From: Vibrio splendidus
GTDB taxonomy: Bacteria > Pseudomonadota > Gammaproteobacteria > Enterobacterales > Vibrionaceae
Direction: 5' to 3'
Assembly (NCBI RefSeq): GCF_024347615.1
Contig: NZ_AP025509.1
Coordinates: 1,054,001 to 1,118,000 of the forward strand
Length of the DNA: 64,000 nucleotides
Positions 36,174 to 45,508 of this stretch are shown here, one piece after another (the first letter of the stretch is position 1; every line of letters begins with the position of its first letter). Both the position numbers and the translations under genes were made by a program. Below the pieces are notes generated by a model that was given only the letters and a program-made list of their open reading frames with translations, did not search any database and had not been told where the DNA came from.

Positions 36174-36827
36174 TTATTGCTTACCAATTGATTGCGTATC
36201 AAAAGAAAAGCTCATTAACACCTTTTCAGAAGGGGATTCTGCAAATGATTGTTCCGCAGAATGCTGAGTAAAGCCGATAAAACCTTCCCCTGTTTGTTTG
36301 CTAGCGGATTGTAAATCTTGCTGCTGAGCGACCTCTAAAGTCTGAATTTGCACTCTATCGCCTAGAAAAAGCTGGTCGACTAGCACGACACGGCTTCGCT
36401 GCTGGTCATGTTTAAACAAGCCAAGATAATAGAACACACCACTGCCTTGGTTAGATACCCACATCGGCGCGACAAAGAAACTCGCTTTGCTCAACGTGAC
36501 GGCTGAAAGGTTGTTGGTGTCTACCGTTACCACACCACGCTCAACACCCGAGTCATAGCGTCCAAAGGCTATAGCTCTAGGTTCATCGACTTCATTAATA
36601 AAAGCGTACGCGTTGGTTTCGGGTACTTTAATTGTCCATGGGTTGGTCGTCTTCAAATCAAAAACGGTTTCTACAACAGGGTCATAACTGACTTGAGAAG
36701 AAGGAAACTTCGCCAAGATCTCTTCGTCACTTAAGCTAAATCGATAAATACCCGCCACTATCACGACAACCAGCATGACAATTGGAATCAGTAAAATCAG
36801 AGGTATAGGTAAGATTTTCTTTTTCAT
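36174..36827 (-). CDS. Membrane-anchored protein of unknown function
   Basis: 217 residues from ATG 36827. The N-terminus is MKKKILPIPLILLIPIVMLV, a single membrane anchor with the rest likely periplasmic. The soluble part has strand-rich segments (NPWTIKVPETNAYAFINEVD; RAIAFGRYDSGVERGVV) and a Gln-rich stretch. No cysteines and no known motif. The ribosome-binding site is weak. It is divergent from the GFA-type gene with about 95 bases between. Confidence 0.72.
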   Translation of the reverse strand: MKKKILPIPLILLIPIVMLVVVIVAGIYRFSLSDEEILAKFPSSQVSYDPVVETVFDLKTTNPWTIKVPETNAYAFINEVDEPRAIAFGRYDSGVERGVVTVDTNNLSAVTLSKASFFVAPMWVSNQGSGVFYYLGLFKHDQQRSRVVLVDQLFLGDRVQIQTLEVAQQQDLQSASKQTGEGFIGFTQHSAEQSFAESPSEKVLMSFSFDTQSIGKQ

Positions 36828-36922
36828 GAGCAATTATATTCTTTTGTTTTCATCCAGTTGTGCAGACCATAAAGGGCTTTAGTATAATTATCAATACAGG
36901 GTTAACCAGAAGTGGAGCATGG

Positions 36923-37342
36923 ATGGATATCAATCATATTAAAGATAGAAATATCAGAAGTTGCGAATGCCGCTGTGGAGCAGTCAACCTAGTATGCCGA
37001 GGCGAACCTCAACGAACCTCTGTATGCCATTGCTATGAATGTCAGAAACGCACCGGAAGTGTGTTTGGTGTTCAGGCTCGATTCCCAATAGAACAAGTCA
37101 CATTAAACGGAGAAGTCACCTCTTTCTCACGCATCAGTGATACGGGCAGTGAAGTGACCTATCAGTTTTGCCCTAAGTGTGGCACCACCATGCTCTTACA
37201 ATCTGTTGCTGCTGCCGATTTTTATATCGTCCCGCTCGGATTATTTAAAGAGCAAGACTTTCCGCTACCGAGCTTTTCAGTCTACGAAGAACGCAAACAC
37301 GGCTGGGTCAAATTTGACCATCAAATGAGTCACTACAACTAG
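36923..37342 (+). CDS. GFA-family (CENP-V-type) zinc protein
   Basis: From ATG 36923, with GGAG five bases upstream, the product is 139 residues. The zinc-binding Cys signature of the GFA/CENP-V family is complete: CECRCGAVNLVC, then CHCYECQKRTGS, then FCPKCGTTML. Some members bind glutathione and are annotated as formaldehyde-activating, but that activity is disputed, and no formaldehyde pathway gene is near. An in-frame start at 36860 would add an unlikely N-terminus. Confidence 0.85.
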   Translation: MDINHIKDRNIRSCECRCGAVNLVCRGEPQRTSVCHCYECQKRTGSVFGVQARFPIEQVTLNGEVTSFSRISDTGSEVTYQFCPKCGTTMLLQSVAAADFYIVPLGLFKEQDFPLPSFSVYEERKHGWVKFDHQMSHYN

Positions 37343-37492
37343 CCTGTTACTGACCTTTATCTCGATAAAGCAACTGCATTAGAACAAACTGCAATACTGT
37401 TGCCTAAGATCAAATATCAACGCACCACAGCGCTAGCGTATCTTTTCGCTAGCGTTATAATCTGCTCCTCTTTTTAACCCAGGGTGAACCAC

Positions 37493-38167
37493 ATGATTTC
37501 TAAGCTACCTCGCTGGGTTGAATACGGCGCTTTGCTACTCGCAGGCCTTGCTGGCAGTGTTAATGCGATTGGCTTACTCGGCTTTCAGCATCAAGCGATC
37601 TCCCACATTTCAGGCACCATGTCTTTATTAGGCAGTAGCCTGCTCACACCAACTTCGGCTTCTTTACATCTATTACTGATTATCATGAGCTTTATGTTAG
37701 GTGCAGCCTTCAGCGGGTTCTTTATTGAGAACCAAGCACTGAAGTTAGGGCGTCGCTACGGCGTTGCTCTGTGTATTGAAGGGGGATTGCTATTTTTAGC
37801 ACTTTGGGCACTGTTACAGGGCTACACTTCAGGTCAATACTTCGCTTCAGCAGCCTGTGGTTTACAGAACGCGATGATAACGACTTACAGCGGTGCGATC
37901 ATTCGAACAACGCACATGAGCGGGATCATCACGGATCTTGGGATCATGATTGGTGCTCGCTTAAAGGGGATGCCTTTTGACCGTCGTAAAGCCAAACTGC
38001 TGATGTTCATTGTGGTTGGCTTTCTGTTTGGTGGTTTAAGCGGTGCTTGTCTGTTCCAGCGCTTTGAAATTTTGGCGCTGGCTTTCCCTGCCTCTTTCGC
38101 CTTCATTATCGCATTTAGCTACTGGCTCTACCTGACCTATCGAACTGAAACTCCAGTCAATTTATAA
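37493..38167 (+). CDS. YoaK-family (DUF1275) membrane protein
   Basis: From ATG 37493 (AGGG eight bases upstream) the product is 224 residues with about six membrane helices. Typical DUF1275 pieces are VNAIGLLGFQHQAISHISGT near the N-terminus and GLQNAMITTYSGAIIRTTHMSGIITDLG in the centre (read here in parts). Function of the family is unknown; it is often called a putative transporter. It is not linked to either neighbour. Confidence 0.83.
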   Translation: MISKLPRWVEYGALLLAGLAGSVNAIGLLGFQHQAISHISGTMSLLGSSLLTPTSASLHLLLIIMSFMLGAAFSGFFIENQALKLGRRYGVALCIEGGLLFLALWALLQGYTSGQYFASAACGLQNAMITTYSGAIIRTTHMSGIITDLGIMIGARLKGMPFDRRKAKLLMFIVVGFLFGGLSGACLFQRFEILALAFPASFAFIIAFSYWLYLTYRTETPVNL

Positions 38168-38396
38168 ATATCTGGCAATATATCTTCAAGTTACGTAACA
38201 TCCGCAACACTTTATTCTAAACTCTTAATGAGTTGCAGAATAACCAGTGTGAATAGTTAGCGATATTTGATGAATAGTATTGCAAGCACTATCAATACTG
38301 GGTAATCTTGCAGCCAATGAGAAAATACGGATGTTTAGAGAATAAAAACGCCAAGGATGTGGCTTTTTTACATGTAGAAATACGAGAACAATTAAC

Positions 38397-39767
38397 ATGT
38401 CTAACAACACGAATACTGCTCAACCAGAGAAATCTAAAGGCAGTTTCTGGGTTTTCTTAATCCCATCTCTGATTGGTTTATTCCTTTTCATGGCACCAAT
38501 CAGCTACCAAGGTGATCTAACGATCCCTGTCGCTATTCTAGCTAAATCAATTCAAGCGGTTTTCGGTGAGTCTCTAGTTGCTATTATCACTGCAATCGTT
38601 GCCTTCATGTCTGTAGCTTCCGTTTTAAGCACCATTTTCAAGCCTGCATTCATTACATCGAACTCATTTTTGAACGGCCTTTTCAATCCATCTCCACTGT
38701 GGTTGTTGGTTCGTCTGATCGGTGGTGCTGCAGCATTCATGGCTTTCTTCCAAGTAGGCCCTGAGTTTATCTGGGAAGAAAACACTGGTGGCTTAGTCCT
38801 AGAAGGGCTACTTCCAACACTGTTCTCAGTATTTATCTTTGCAGGTTTACTACTGCCACTGCTGCTTAACTTTGGTCTGCTAGAACTATTCGGCACTTTG
38901 CTAAGTAAAGTGATGCGTCCAATCTTCAACCTGCCAGGTCGTAGTGCTATCGACTGTATGGCTTCTTGGTTGGGTGACGGCAGCGTTGGTATCCTTCTTA
39001 CAAGCAAACAGTACGAAAAGAAATTCTACACTCAACGTGAAGCTGCGGTTGTTGGTACGACTTTCTCTGCAGTATCTATCACGTTCAGCCTTGTGGTTAT
39101 TGCTCAAGTAGAGCTAGAGCACCTATTCCTGCCTTTCTACGCAGCAATCTGTCTAGCGGGTATTGTGGCTGCGGTAATCATCCCTCGCCTTCCGCCACTA
39201 AGTATGAAGAAAGACACCTTCATTGATGGCAGCAAGCCTCACAAAGACGCTGACGCTATCCCAGCGGGTCACTCAACATTCTCTTGGGGTCTTGAGCTAG
39301 CAGTAAGCAAAGCATCACAAGTTAAGTCAGCTAAGTCAGTATTTGCTGAAGGCATCCGTAACGCCGTGGATATGGTATTTGGCGTACTGCCTGTGGTGAT
39401 GGGCCTTGGTACGATGGCACTGGTTATTGCGGAATACACATCGGTATTCTCATTCCTAGGTCAACCTTTTATTCCGTTCCTAGAGCTACTTGGTGTTCCT
39501 GAAGCGGTTGCGGCATCTGAAACCATCGTGGTTGGTTTTGCAGACATGTTCATCCCAGCAATCCTTGCGGCTTCTATCGACAACGAAATGACTCGCTTTG
39601 TTATTGCTGCAATGTCGGTAACTCAGCTGATCTACATGTCTGAAGTAGGTGCTCTGCTTCTAGGCAGTAAGATTCCAGTGAACATCCTCGAGCTGTTTAT
39701 TATCTTTATTCTGCGTACGTTAATTACACTTCCGGTTATCGCTGGTGTAGCACATCTAATATTCTAA
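38397..39767 (+). CDS. YjiH-family nucleoside-recognition (GATE) domain membrane protein
   Basis: 456 residues, eleven or so membrane helices, carrying the GATE/nucleoside-recognition domain of the YjiH family: PGRSAIDCMASWLGDGSVGI, YTQREAAVVGTTFSAVSI and, near the end, SETIVVGFADMFIPAI. The family is placed with transporters of unknown substrate. The ATG at 38397 is preceded by AGAACAATTAAC, a weak ribosome-binding site. A terminator at 39809 closes the transcript. Confidence 0.88.
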   Translation: MSNNTNTAQPEKSKGSFWVFLIPSLIGLFLFMAPISYQGDLTIPVAILAKSIQAVFGESLVAIITAIVAFMSVASVLSTIFKPAFITSNSFLNGLFNPSPLWLLVRLIGGAAAFMAFFQVGPEFIWEENTGGLVLEGLLPTLFSVFIFAGLLLPLLLNFGLLELFGTLLSKVMRPIFNLPGRSAIDCMASWLGDGSVGILLTSKQYEKKFYTQREAAVVGTTFSAVSITFSLVVIAQVELEHLFLPFYAAICLAGIVAAVIIPRLPPLSMKKDTFIDGSKPHKDADAIPAGHSTFSWGLELAVSKASQVKSAKSVFAEGIRNAVDMVFGVLPVVMGLGTMALVIAEYTSVFSFLGQPFIPFLELLGVPEAVAASETIVVGFADMFIPAILAASIDNEMTRFVIAAMSVTQLIYMSEVGALLLGSKIPVNILELFIIFILRTLITLPVIAGVAHLIF

Positions 39768-39808
39768 ATTAGACCCTACTGATATAGCGCAATTAAGAAC
39801 TATTTTAT

Positions 39809-39833
39809 AAAGCCTCACTTTTGTGGGGCTTTT
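39809..39833 (+). terminator. Terminator after the YjiH-type gene
   Basis: Stem AAAGCCTCAC / GTGGGGCTTT (one wobble), loop TTTT, then T residues, 41 bases after the stop. Confidence 0.8.
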
Positions 39834-40134
39834 TATTGCCAGTAAATACATTCCCTACCCGCTTAAAATACATTCACCCACCCACCAGAAATACAGCCAA
39901 TATATAAAATTGGCATATCATTTAATTTCATATCTGTTTACCTTCCTTCTCGTCTGAGAATAGAAAACAACACACATAAACGCTAAATTAATACATTCTT
40001 AATGCTCTTACACTCCGATTAAACCAATTCTTCAACTCATTGAACCAAATAACAAAAGTAGCAAATATGTAAATAAGTGAATTTTGCATTGTGTGGGTTG
40101 TTGTATTTTTGTAGTCTATTTTGTGAAATTAAAC

Positions 40135-40161
40135 TCAAGTAAATTTCAATCTAGTCGATAT
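40135..40161 (+). promoter_or_regulatory. Sigma-28 (FliA)-like promoter for the chemoreceptor
   Basis: TCAAGTAA, an 11-base spacer and GTCGATAT match the FliA consensus TAAAGTTT-N11-GCCGATAA at 11 of 16 positions with exact spacing. It lies 64 bases before the chemoreceptor start, as expected for flagellar-class chemotaxis genes. Confidence 0.6.
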
Positions 40162-40224
40162 ATATAATTACAAAAATACGATTAACTTTAGTCTTCGCAA
40201 AGTCTGTGAGAAGGGGAAAACTCA

Positions 40225-42096
40225 ATGAAATTTAGCCATAAGGTGGTTGCTGCATCATCAGCCTTGCTGCTAGTGACAGTATCATTGCTTTCAATACAAC
40301 AACTTTACACTGTAAGAAGTGCTGTAGAAAACCACGTCAATGCAAGCCTGAAAGAAATGGTCTCTGGCGTTAAAAATACCGTCGAATCAGAGATGAACGC
40401 CAAGAAAGCGTTGGCTCAATCGACGACTGAAGTCATCGAGATCAACCCTGAAGATCGTACTTACGTAAAAGAAATATTAGAAAAGCCAAAGCTTAAAAGC
40501 AGCTTCCTAGCGGTTGGCTTTGGTTACGAAGCAAACGGTTTCGTTATTGAAAATGATGACGGTTGGGAAGCTGGCCCTGATTACGATCCACGAATTCGCC
40601 CTTGGTACATTGATGCTAAATCCAAAAACAGTTTAGTTGTTACCGCTCCTTATGTGGATGCATCAAGTAAGAAAGTCATCATCTCTGTAGGTACGCCAGT
40701 TAAAGACAACGGCCGCTTCACGGCAGGTATGTTCTACGACCTAGAATTGACTAACCTTGCGACATTGGTAAACCAAGTGAACTTGTTCGATGCTGGCTAC
40801 CTATTCCTAGTCACTGCCGACGGCACAACGATTGCTCACCCGAATGCGAAAAACAATGGCGAAATGCTTTCAAGCTACATGCCACAAGCAAGCATTCGTG
40901 AAGGCTCTCAAGAAATTGAAGTCGACGGCAAGATGTTCCTAGTGAACTTCACTCACATCCCAAGTGAAGATTGGTACATAGGTGCAATCCTTGATGAAGA
41001 GATCGCTTACCAAACCGTTGAAGATTTGAAAAACAGCTCAATGATCTACTCGTTGATTGCGGTTATTCTCAGCATCATTGCACTGACTGTTTTGATTCGT
41101 GTGTTAATGCGTCCACTTGATGTGCTTAACCAAGCAATTCAAGATGTGGCGAGCGGTCAAGGTGACTTAACTAAGCGCCTAGATACCAACACAGACCAAG
41201 AGTTCTCTGACCTAGCAAAAGGTTTCAATACCTTTACTGAAAACCTGCAAAACCAAATCATTCAATCAAAAGCGATTGGTGTTGAGATTAAGCGTGGTAC
41301 TGAAATCACGGTTAAAGGTGCAGGTGAATCAGCAAACGCGATGAATACCCAACTGCAAGAGCTTGAGCAATTAGCAACCGCAATGAACGAGATGGCAGTG
41401 ACTGCAACAGAAGTAGCGAACAACGCTCAAGGCGCAGCAGCAGCGGCTCGTGAAGCAGACGAAGCAACGCTAGACGGTACATCTGTAGTCAGTGATACCA
41501 CTCAAGCGATTGATAACCTTTCAGCACGTATCGACCAAGCGGTTGCAGAAGTACAAGTACTGGAATCAGCGACAGCCAACATCGAAACGATTCTTAAAGT
41601 AATCAACGATATTGCAGACCAAACCAACCTACTGGCGTTGAATGCGGCGATTGAAGCGGCGCGCGCTGGTGAATCAGGCCGTGGTTTCGCAGTCGTTGCC
41701 GATGAAGTTCGAACTCTGGCACAACGTACTCAAGAATCGACCACTGAAATCCGCAACATGATCGAGCAACTCCAAGCGGGTGCAAGCTCAGTATCGAACG
41801 CGATGAACCAAAGTAAAGACACAGCCACTGACGCCGTAGAACGCGCTCAGCAAGCAAACTCTTCACTTGACCGCATCCGTGACGCGATTCAGCGTATCTC
41901 TGATATGAATATTCAGATTGCTTCAGCAGCAGAAGAGCAGAGCTTAGTAGCGGAAGAGATCAACAACAACACAGTTAAGATCAAAGACCTTTCAACACAA
42001 GTATCCAACGCAGCTCAAGAAGCAAACACGGCAATGCAGGTACAAACTGACAATGTTCGTGCACAGGATGAACTATTGAACAAGTTCACGGTTTAA
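40225..42096 (+). CDS. Methyl-accepting chemotaxis protein (dCache type)
   Basis: 623 residues. Two membrane helices (about 7-27 and 272-292) flank a periplasmic sensor of dCache type with the ligand-pocket phrase [14 protein letters not shown] and [23 protein letters not shown] domain follows, then the cytoplasmic signalling domain with the conserved hairpin tip ([20 protein letters not shown], then [12 protein letters not shown]). AAGGGG precedes the ATG. dCache receptors with DxxxxxPWY-type pockets often bind amino acids; the ligand here is a guess. A sigma-28-like promoter lies upstream. Confidence 0.93.
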   Translation: MKFSHKVVAASSALLLVTVSLLSIQQLYTVRSAVENHVNASLKEMVSGVKNTVESEMNAKKALAQSTTEVIEINPEDRTYVKEILEKPKLKSSFLAVGFGYEANGFVIENDDGWEAGPDYDPRIRPWYIDAKSKNSLVVTAPYVDASSKKVIISVGTPVKDNGRFTAGMFYDLELTNLATLVNQVNLFDAGYLFLVTADGTTIAHPNAKNNGEMLSSYMPQASIREGSQEIEVDGKMFLVNFTHIPSEDWYIGAILDEEIAYQTVEDLKNSSMIYSLIAVILSIIALTVLIRVLMRPLDVLNQAIQDVASGQGDLTKRLDTNTDQEFSDLAKGFNTFTENLQNQIIQSKAIGVEIKRGTEITVKGAGESANAMNTQLQELEQLATAMNEMAVTATEVANNAQGAAAAAREADEATLDGTSVVSDTTQAIDNLSARIDQAVAEVQVLESATANIETILKVINDIADQTNLLALNAAIEAARAGESGRGFAVVADEVRTLAQRTQESTTEIRNMIEQLQAGASSVSNAMNQSKDTATDAVERAQQANSSLDRIRDAIQRISDMNIQIASAAEEQSLVAEEINNNTVKIKDLSTQVSNAAQEANTAMQVQTDNVRAQDELLNKFTV

Positions 42097-42150
42097 TCGC
42101 CTGTCTGTTTAACTAACGCTCCGCTTAGTAACCAATAAACAGCTTCAAAT

Positions 42151-42194
42151 AAAAAGCCCCGCTTACTGATTGCTAGTAAGCGGGGCTTTCTTTT
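42151..42194. terminator. Bidirectional terminator between chemoreceptor and amylase genes
   Basis: A 15-bp perfect stem (AAAGCCCCGCTTACT and its complement) with a seven-base loop and A/T-rich flanks on both sides. Confidence 0.9.
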
Positions 42195-42215
42195 CAGTCT
42201 TATCTTTCTAACCGA

Positions 42216-43628
42216 TTAGACGTAACTCATCACAGGTTCGAACTCATTGGTCGTCAGCATCATGCACTGATTAGATTCAACCTGAATGGTTAACGTCTTA
42301 TCGACACAATCAAACACTGCACCAGACAACAAATCCGTTACTGTACCAGTCCAAGTCAGTGATGCCGTTTTACTTCGCTTCGACTTGTTGATCACCACAA
42401 TGCCTTTGTCGCCACGGACAAACACCAGCAAATCATCATTTGCCTCAACCACACGCATCGCTTCGCCATGAACATGGTTATGGAACTGAATCATGTTTTT
42501 CATGTAAGGCGCTTGCCAATCGTTAAGCCAACGAGGCTGACCACTCTGATCCAGAATGCCGCTGGTACTCAGTTCACTGTAAACAAGCGGCACACCGCCG
42601 TCTCGACCAAGAATAAAGGCATGCGCTAATCGCTCGTCAACTTCACCCATTACGTGATCCAAAAATACTTCATTATTTGGAATATCATGAGTGACGGCAA
42701 AAGTGATTGCTCGCATATTCGATAACGCCTGACCAAAACAGTAAGGGTTGATCAGAGATTTAAAGCTGCCCTGCTCTTCAAAGGATTTGAAAATAGTATT
42801 GAACAGAGGGAAATCGTAAGCGCCTAAGCGAGTGTGTTTGAGGTAAGGCTCAAGGAACAACTCGTACTCTTCTTTGGTCGCACCACCATCAGTAATGATC
42901 TCGCCAAAGATGTGCATTTCTTCGCAGATATCATCAGTCCACACCTTACGTAGATGTGACAGTGTCATGTGTTTCGCTGCGTCTATGCGAAACCCTTTCA
43001 CGCCAATCTCTTTTAAGGCTTTTAGGTAAGCTCTCTGCTGAGCGACCACATTGTCGTTATCTAACAGCGTTGGCAAGCCAGGGTCACTAACTCCACCGGT
43101 AATACGTCCGTTCTGCACTTCCCAAGTGTCTTTCCAGTTTTTGATACCAAACGCTTCAACAAAGTCGTTTTCATCAAATAAAGGCTTAGAAAGGTCGCCA
43201 AACAAACGTATAGATTCGTAATAGTCAGCATCTTCTTGATAAGACGCCATGTCTTGCTGATTTGGATACGTTAAATCGCCACGGATACCCGACTCGTTGG
43301 CCATGTGGTTAAACACGACGTCCACATAGGTACGAAGCCCGTGTTGCTTTAACGTGTTCACCATCGCAGTGAAATCTTGCGTGTCACCCAGCTGATTATC
43401 AATCACACGATAATCTTGTGGTTGATAGCGCTGCCACCATTGGGTGCCAGAATCACGGTCGCAACCTTTAGGTCCGCGTAACGACTTCATTGCCGGTGAT
43501 ACTAAAACAGATTTATAACCCAATTCTTGGATCAGTGGGGCGTTCTTCATTACGTCAGCGTAGCACCAGTCAAAGGCATGCAATATCACATCTGTCGCTG
43601 GGTTGCTTAACATAGCTGAACTATCCAT
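42216..43628 (-). CDS. Cytoplasmic alpha-amylase (GH13)
   Basis: 470 residues without a signal peptide, so a cytoplasmic GH13 enzyme. The four family regions are readable: DVVFNHMANE, GFRIDAAKHM (catalytic Asp), IFGEIIT (acid/base Glu) and AVTHDIPNN (third Asp). The C-terminal beta domain covers about 390-470. It should hydrolyse internal maltodextrins or glycogen. Upstream there is a near-match to a MalT box at 43748. AGGAGAAC precedes the ATG. It is the only carbohydrate enzyme here apart from the CBM48-like protein at 35748. Confidence 0.9.
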   Translation of the reverse strand: MDSSAMLSNPATDVILHAFDWCYADVMKNAPLIQELGYKSVLVSPAMKSLRGPKGCDRDSGTQWWQRYQPQDYRVIDNQLGDTQDFTAMVNTLKQHGLRTYVDVVFNHMANESGIRGDLTYPNQQDMASYQEDADYYESIRLFGDLSKPLFDENDFVEAFGIKNWKDTWEVQNGRITGGVSDPGLPTLLDNDNVVAQQRAYLKALKEIGVKGFRIDAAKHMTLSHLRKVWTDDICEEMHIFGEIITDGGATKEEYELFLEPYLKHTRLGAYDFPLFNTIFKSFEEQGSFKSLINPYCFGQALSNMRAITFAVTHDIPNNEVFLDHVMGEVDERLAHAFILGRDGGVPLVYSELSTSGILDQSGQPRWLNDWQAPYMKNMIQFHNHVHGEAMRVVEANDDLLVFVRGDKGIVVINKSKRSKTASLTWTGTVTDLLSGAVFDCVDKTLTIQVESNQCMMLTTNEFEPVMSYV

Positions 43629-43747
43629 GTTGTTCTCCTACCAAACTTGTTTACAGCTTTCTAGATAAATACAAAGGCTAAAAGGCAAAGCTGCATAAAT
43701 TTCCTTAAGAATGGTATTTATTATATGAGTTACTCATTAAAAACCCT

Positions 43748-43757
43748 CCTCCTCCCA
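43748..43757 (-). promoter_or_regulatory. Possible MalT box upstream of the amylase gene
   Basis: On the minus strand the sequence reads TGGGAGGAGG, nine of ten matches to the MalT box GGGGAKGAGG. It is about 120 bases before the amylase start. Only one good box is visible, while MalT promoters normally have several, so support is limited. Confidence 0.35.
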
Positions 43758-43857
43758 CCGATTAGTCACGGCGGATAGTCAAGGGCGTAGTGCCAATTAT
43801 CGCATAACGTCTGGGATGAACACTCAGCCATAGTGCTTTTAAATGCGCAAAAAAGTG

Positions 43858-43887
43858 ACAAAAAAGGAGCGTATATACGCTCCTTTT
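43858..43887 (-). terminator. Terminator after the parvulin gene
   Basis: A perfect 26-base palindrome (AAAAGGAGCGTAT and its complement, 43862-43887) ends in a T-run on the minus strand, about 25 bases past the stop of ppiC. Confidence 0.85.
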
Positions 43888-43911
43888 ATTCAATCTAACA
43901 CATATTTATGA

Positions 43912-44190
43912 CTAAGTTCTGTAAAGAACCTTCACGACGTGCCAGCCAAATTTTGTTTTTACAAGGTGTGGTACTAGCGTCTCGCCAGAGAAACAAACCT
44001 TATCAAACTGAGGCACCATTTGACCTTTTTTGAACTCGCCTAGGTCGCCGCCCTTTTTACCAGATGGACACGTTGAATGTTTCTTCGCTAGCGTTTGAAA
44101 CTTAGCGCCTTTTTTAAGCTGCTTGATGATGTCTTCTGCTACTTCTTTGTGCTTCACCAAAATATGAAGCGCTGCTGCTGTTCTTGCCAT
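43912..44190 (-). CDS. ppiC: Peptidyl-prolyl cis-trans isomerase, parvulin type (PpiC)
   Basis: A 92-residue single-domain parvulin. It starts [20 protein letters not shown], has the [20 protein letters not shown] segment, and ends in the [17 protein letters not shown] phrase. Length and sequence fit the small cytoplasmic PpiC of enterics, a proline isomerase that helps fold proteins. It has no signal peptide. TGAGAATTATC precedes the ATG. Confidence 0.92.
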   Translation of the reverse strand: MARTAAALHILVKHKEVAEDIIKQLKKGAKFQTLAKKHSTCPSGKKGGDLGEFKKGQMVPQFDKVCFSGETLVPHLVKTKFGWHVVKVLYRT

Positions 44191-44469
44191 GATAATTCTC
44201 AGTGTGTTGCGGTCAGTTTACTTACGACGGTTTAGAACATCGTTAATGAACGGACTGTTGTAATTCTGTTTATCGCTAACGACTTGTCGACATAAAACCA
44301 TCGACAGCGCGCGTTTAGCGTGATTTTAACCCAAGAACTGTCAATCTTCACTCTATAACCGAAAACAACTGCCTTAAAGCCCCTAAAAACCGTATAGTGA
44401 CTTGCCGACACCCCTGTTTCCCTTTAAATTAATCCTTATAAATTAAGCGCGTATTAAGTAGGAGCCACT

Positions 44470-45384
44470 ATGGCCAAACCGATCAGTAAAGCGAGTCAGT
44501 CACAGGGAATGTTGATGTTCAAATTATCCCTTACTCAAAGTTTTGCGATTGGCACGCTTAAGGTAAGAGAAATAGTGCCTTTTCAGCCGATGACTCAAAT
44601 CCCATACTCCCATCATCACGTGATTGGTACGGTGACCATCCGTGATCTTACGGTTCCAGTCATTGATATGTCTGCAGCGATTGGCTTTCGACCGATAACA
44701 CCCGCTGAATACCAAGATTGTGTGCTCATCGTCACCGATTGTTTAAGAACAGTAGTGGCCTTTTTGGTTCGTTCGATTGATAAAATCATTGAATGTGATT
44801 GGAAAAGCATTGAATCGCCACCGGCCAGCGTGGGTCGTAATGTGTTTGTGACGGGTATTACGCGTTTTGAAGATCGTATCGTGCAAATGCTCGACGTGGA
44901 GTTATTACTTTCTAAGATCTACCCGGCTTATGAAAACGCACATATTCCAATGCTGACCGATGTAGAAAGGGAGCGTCTCAAAGCGCTGAATATCTTATTG
45001 GTTGATGACTCTTTAATCGCGCGGAAACAGCTATCAGATGCCTTAGACAGCATCAACATCCCTTACAGCATTTGTAATAACGGCTTAGATGCTATTGACC
45101 TGATGCGAGGCGAGGCCGCAAAAGGTACAGCAATTGATCTACTCGTGAGTGATATTGAGATGCCTGGACTCGATGGCTATGAGCTTGCGTTTGAAGTACA
45201 AAATGACAGCGCACTGAGTCATGCCTACTGTATTTTGCATACCTCACTGTCCAGTGAAATCTGTGTCGACCGAGCCAATCAGGTAGGTGCACATGAAGCG
45301 CTTGAGAAGTTCAATGCGGGCGAATTAATCGAAGCCATGCTACGCGGCGCAAAAGTCTTAAACGAAGCCTCTACCGCTGCTTAG
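44470..45384 (+). CDS. cheV: Chemotaxis coupling protein CheV
   Basis: 304 residues: an N-terminal CheW-type coupling domain (about 15-165; LKVREIVPFQPMTQIPYSHH, then GTVTIRDLTVPVIDMSAAIG) fused to a C-terminal receiver domain (about 175-300). The receiver has the acidic pair in LLVDDS, the phosphorylation Asp in LLVSDIEMPGLDGYEL, the conserved Thr in LHTSLS and Lys in ALEKFN. CheV links receptors to CheA and adapts through its receiver. It lies 2.4 kb from the chemoreceptor gene, and may serve that or other receptors. Confidence 0.93.
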   Translation: MAKPISKASQSQGMLMFKLSLTQSFAIGTLKVREIVPFQPMTQIPYSHHHVIGTVTIRDLTVPVIDMSAAIGFRPITPAEYQDCVLIVTDCLRTVVAFLVRSIDKIIECDWKSIESPPASVGRNVFVTGITRFEDRIVQMLDVELLLSKIYPAYENAHIPMLTDVERERLKALNILLVDDSLIARKQLSDALDSINIPYSICNNGLDAIDLMRGEAAKGTAIDLLVSDIEMPGLDGYELAFEVQNDSALSHAYCILHTSLSSEICVDRANQVGAHEALEKFNAGELIEAMLRGAKVLNEASTAA

Positions 45385-45395
45385 ACGCTATTTTG

Positions 45396-45433
45396 GAAGC
45401 TAAACCTAGCATCATGCTTAATGGTTTAGCTTC
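45396..45433 (+). terminator. Hairpin after cheV, likely terminator
   Basis: GAAGCTAAACC and GGTTTAGCTTC form an 11-bp stem with inner AGCAT/ATGCT pairing. The 3' arm is followed by an octamer repeat instead of a plain T-tract. Confidence 0.6.
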
Positions 45434-45465
45434 TTAGCTTCTTAGCTTCTTAGCTTCTTAGCTTC
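45426..45465. repeat. Five exact tandem copies of TTAGCTTC
   Basis: Five head-to-tail copies of the octamer directly continue the 3' arm of the hairpin after cheV, the first being part of the arm itself. Slipped-strand expansion of the terminator arm is the simplest origin. Confidence 0.95.
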
Positions 45466-45508
45466 TTAAGGATTAGATATTAGATATGAATCAATATAGA
45501 GCTCTTCC

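Larger units (their letters stand above)
39768..40224. other. Intergenic region before the chemoreceptor gene
   Basis: 457 A/T-rich bases. It holds the terminator of the YjiH-type gene at the left (39809) and a sigma-28-like promoter at 40135. I see no gene in the middle part. Confidence 0.6.

Noticed and set aside
45426..45465. Octamer array as a CRISPR or integration site
   Set aside because: Units are contiguous with no spacers and only 8 bases long, and no cas or integrase gene is near.
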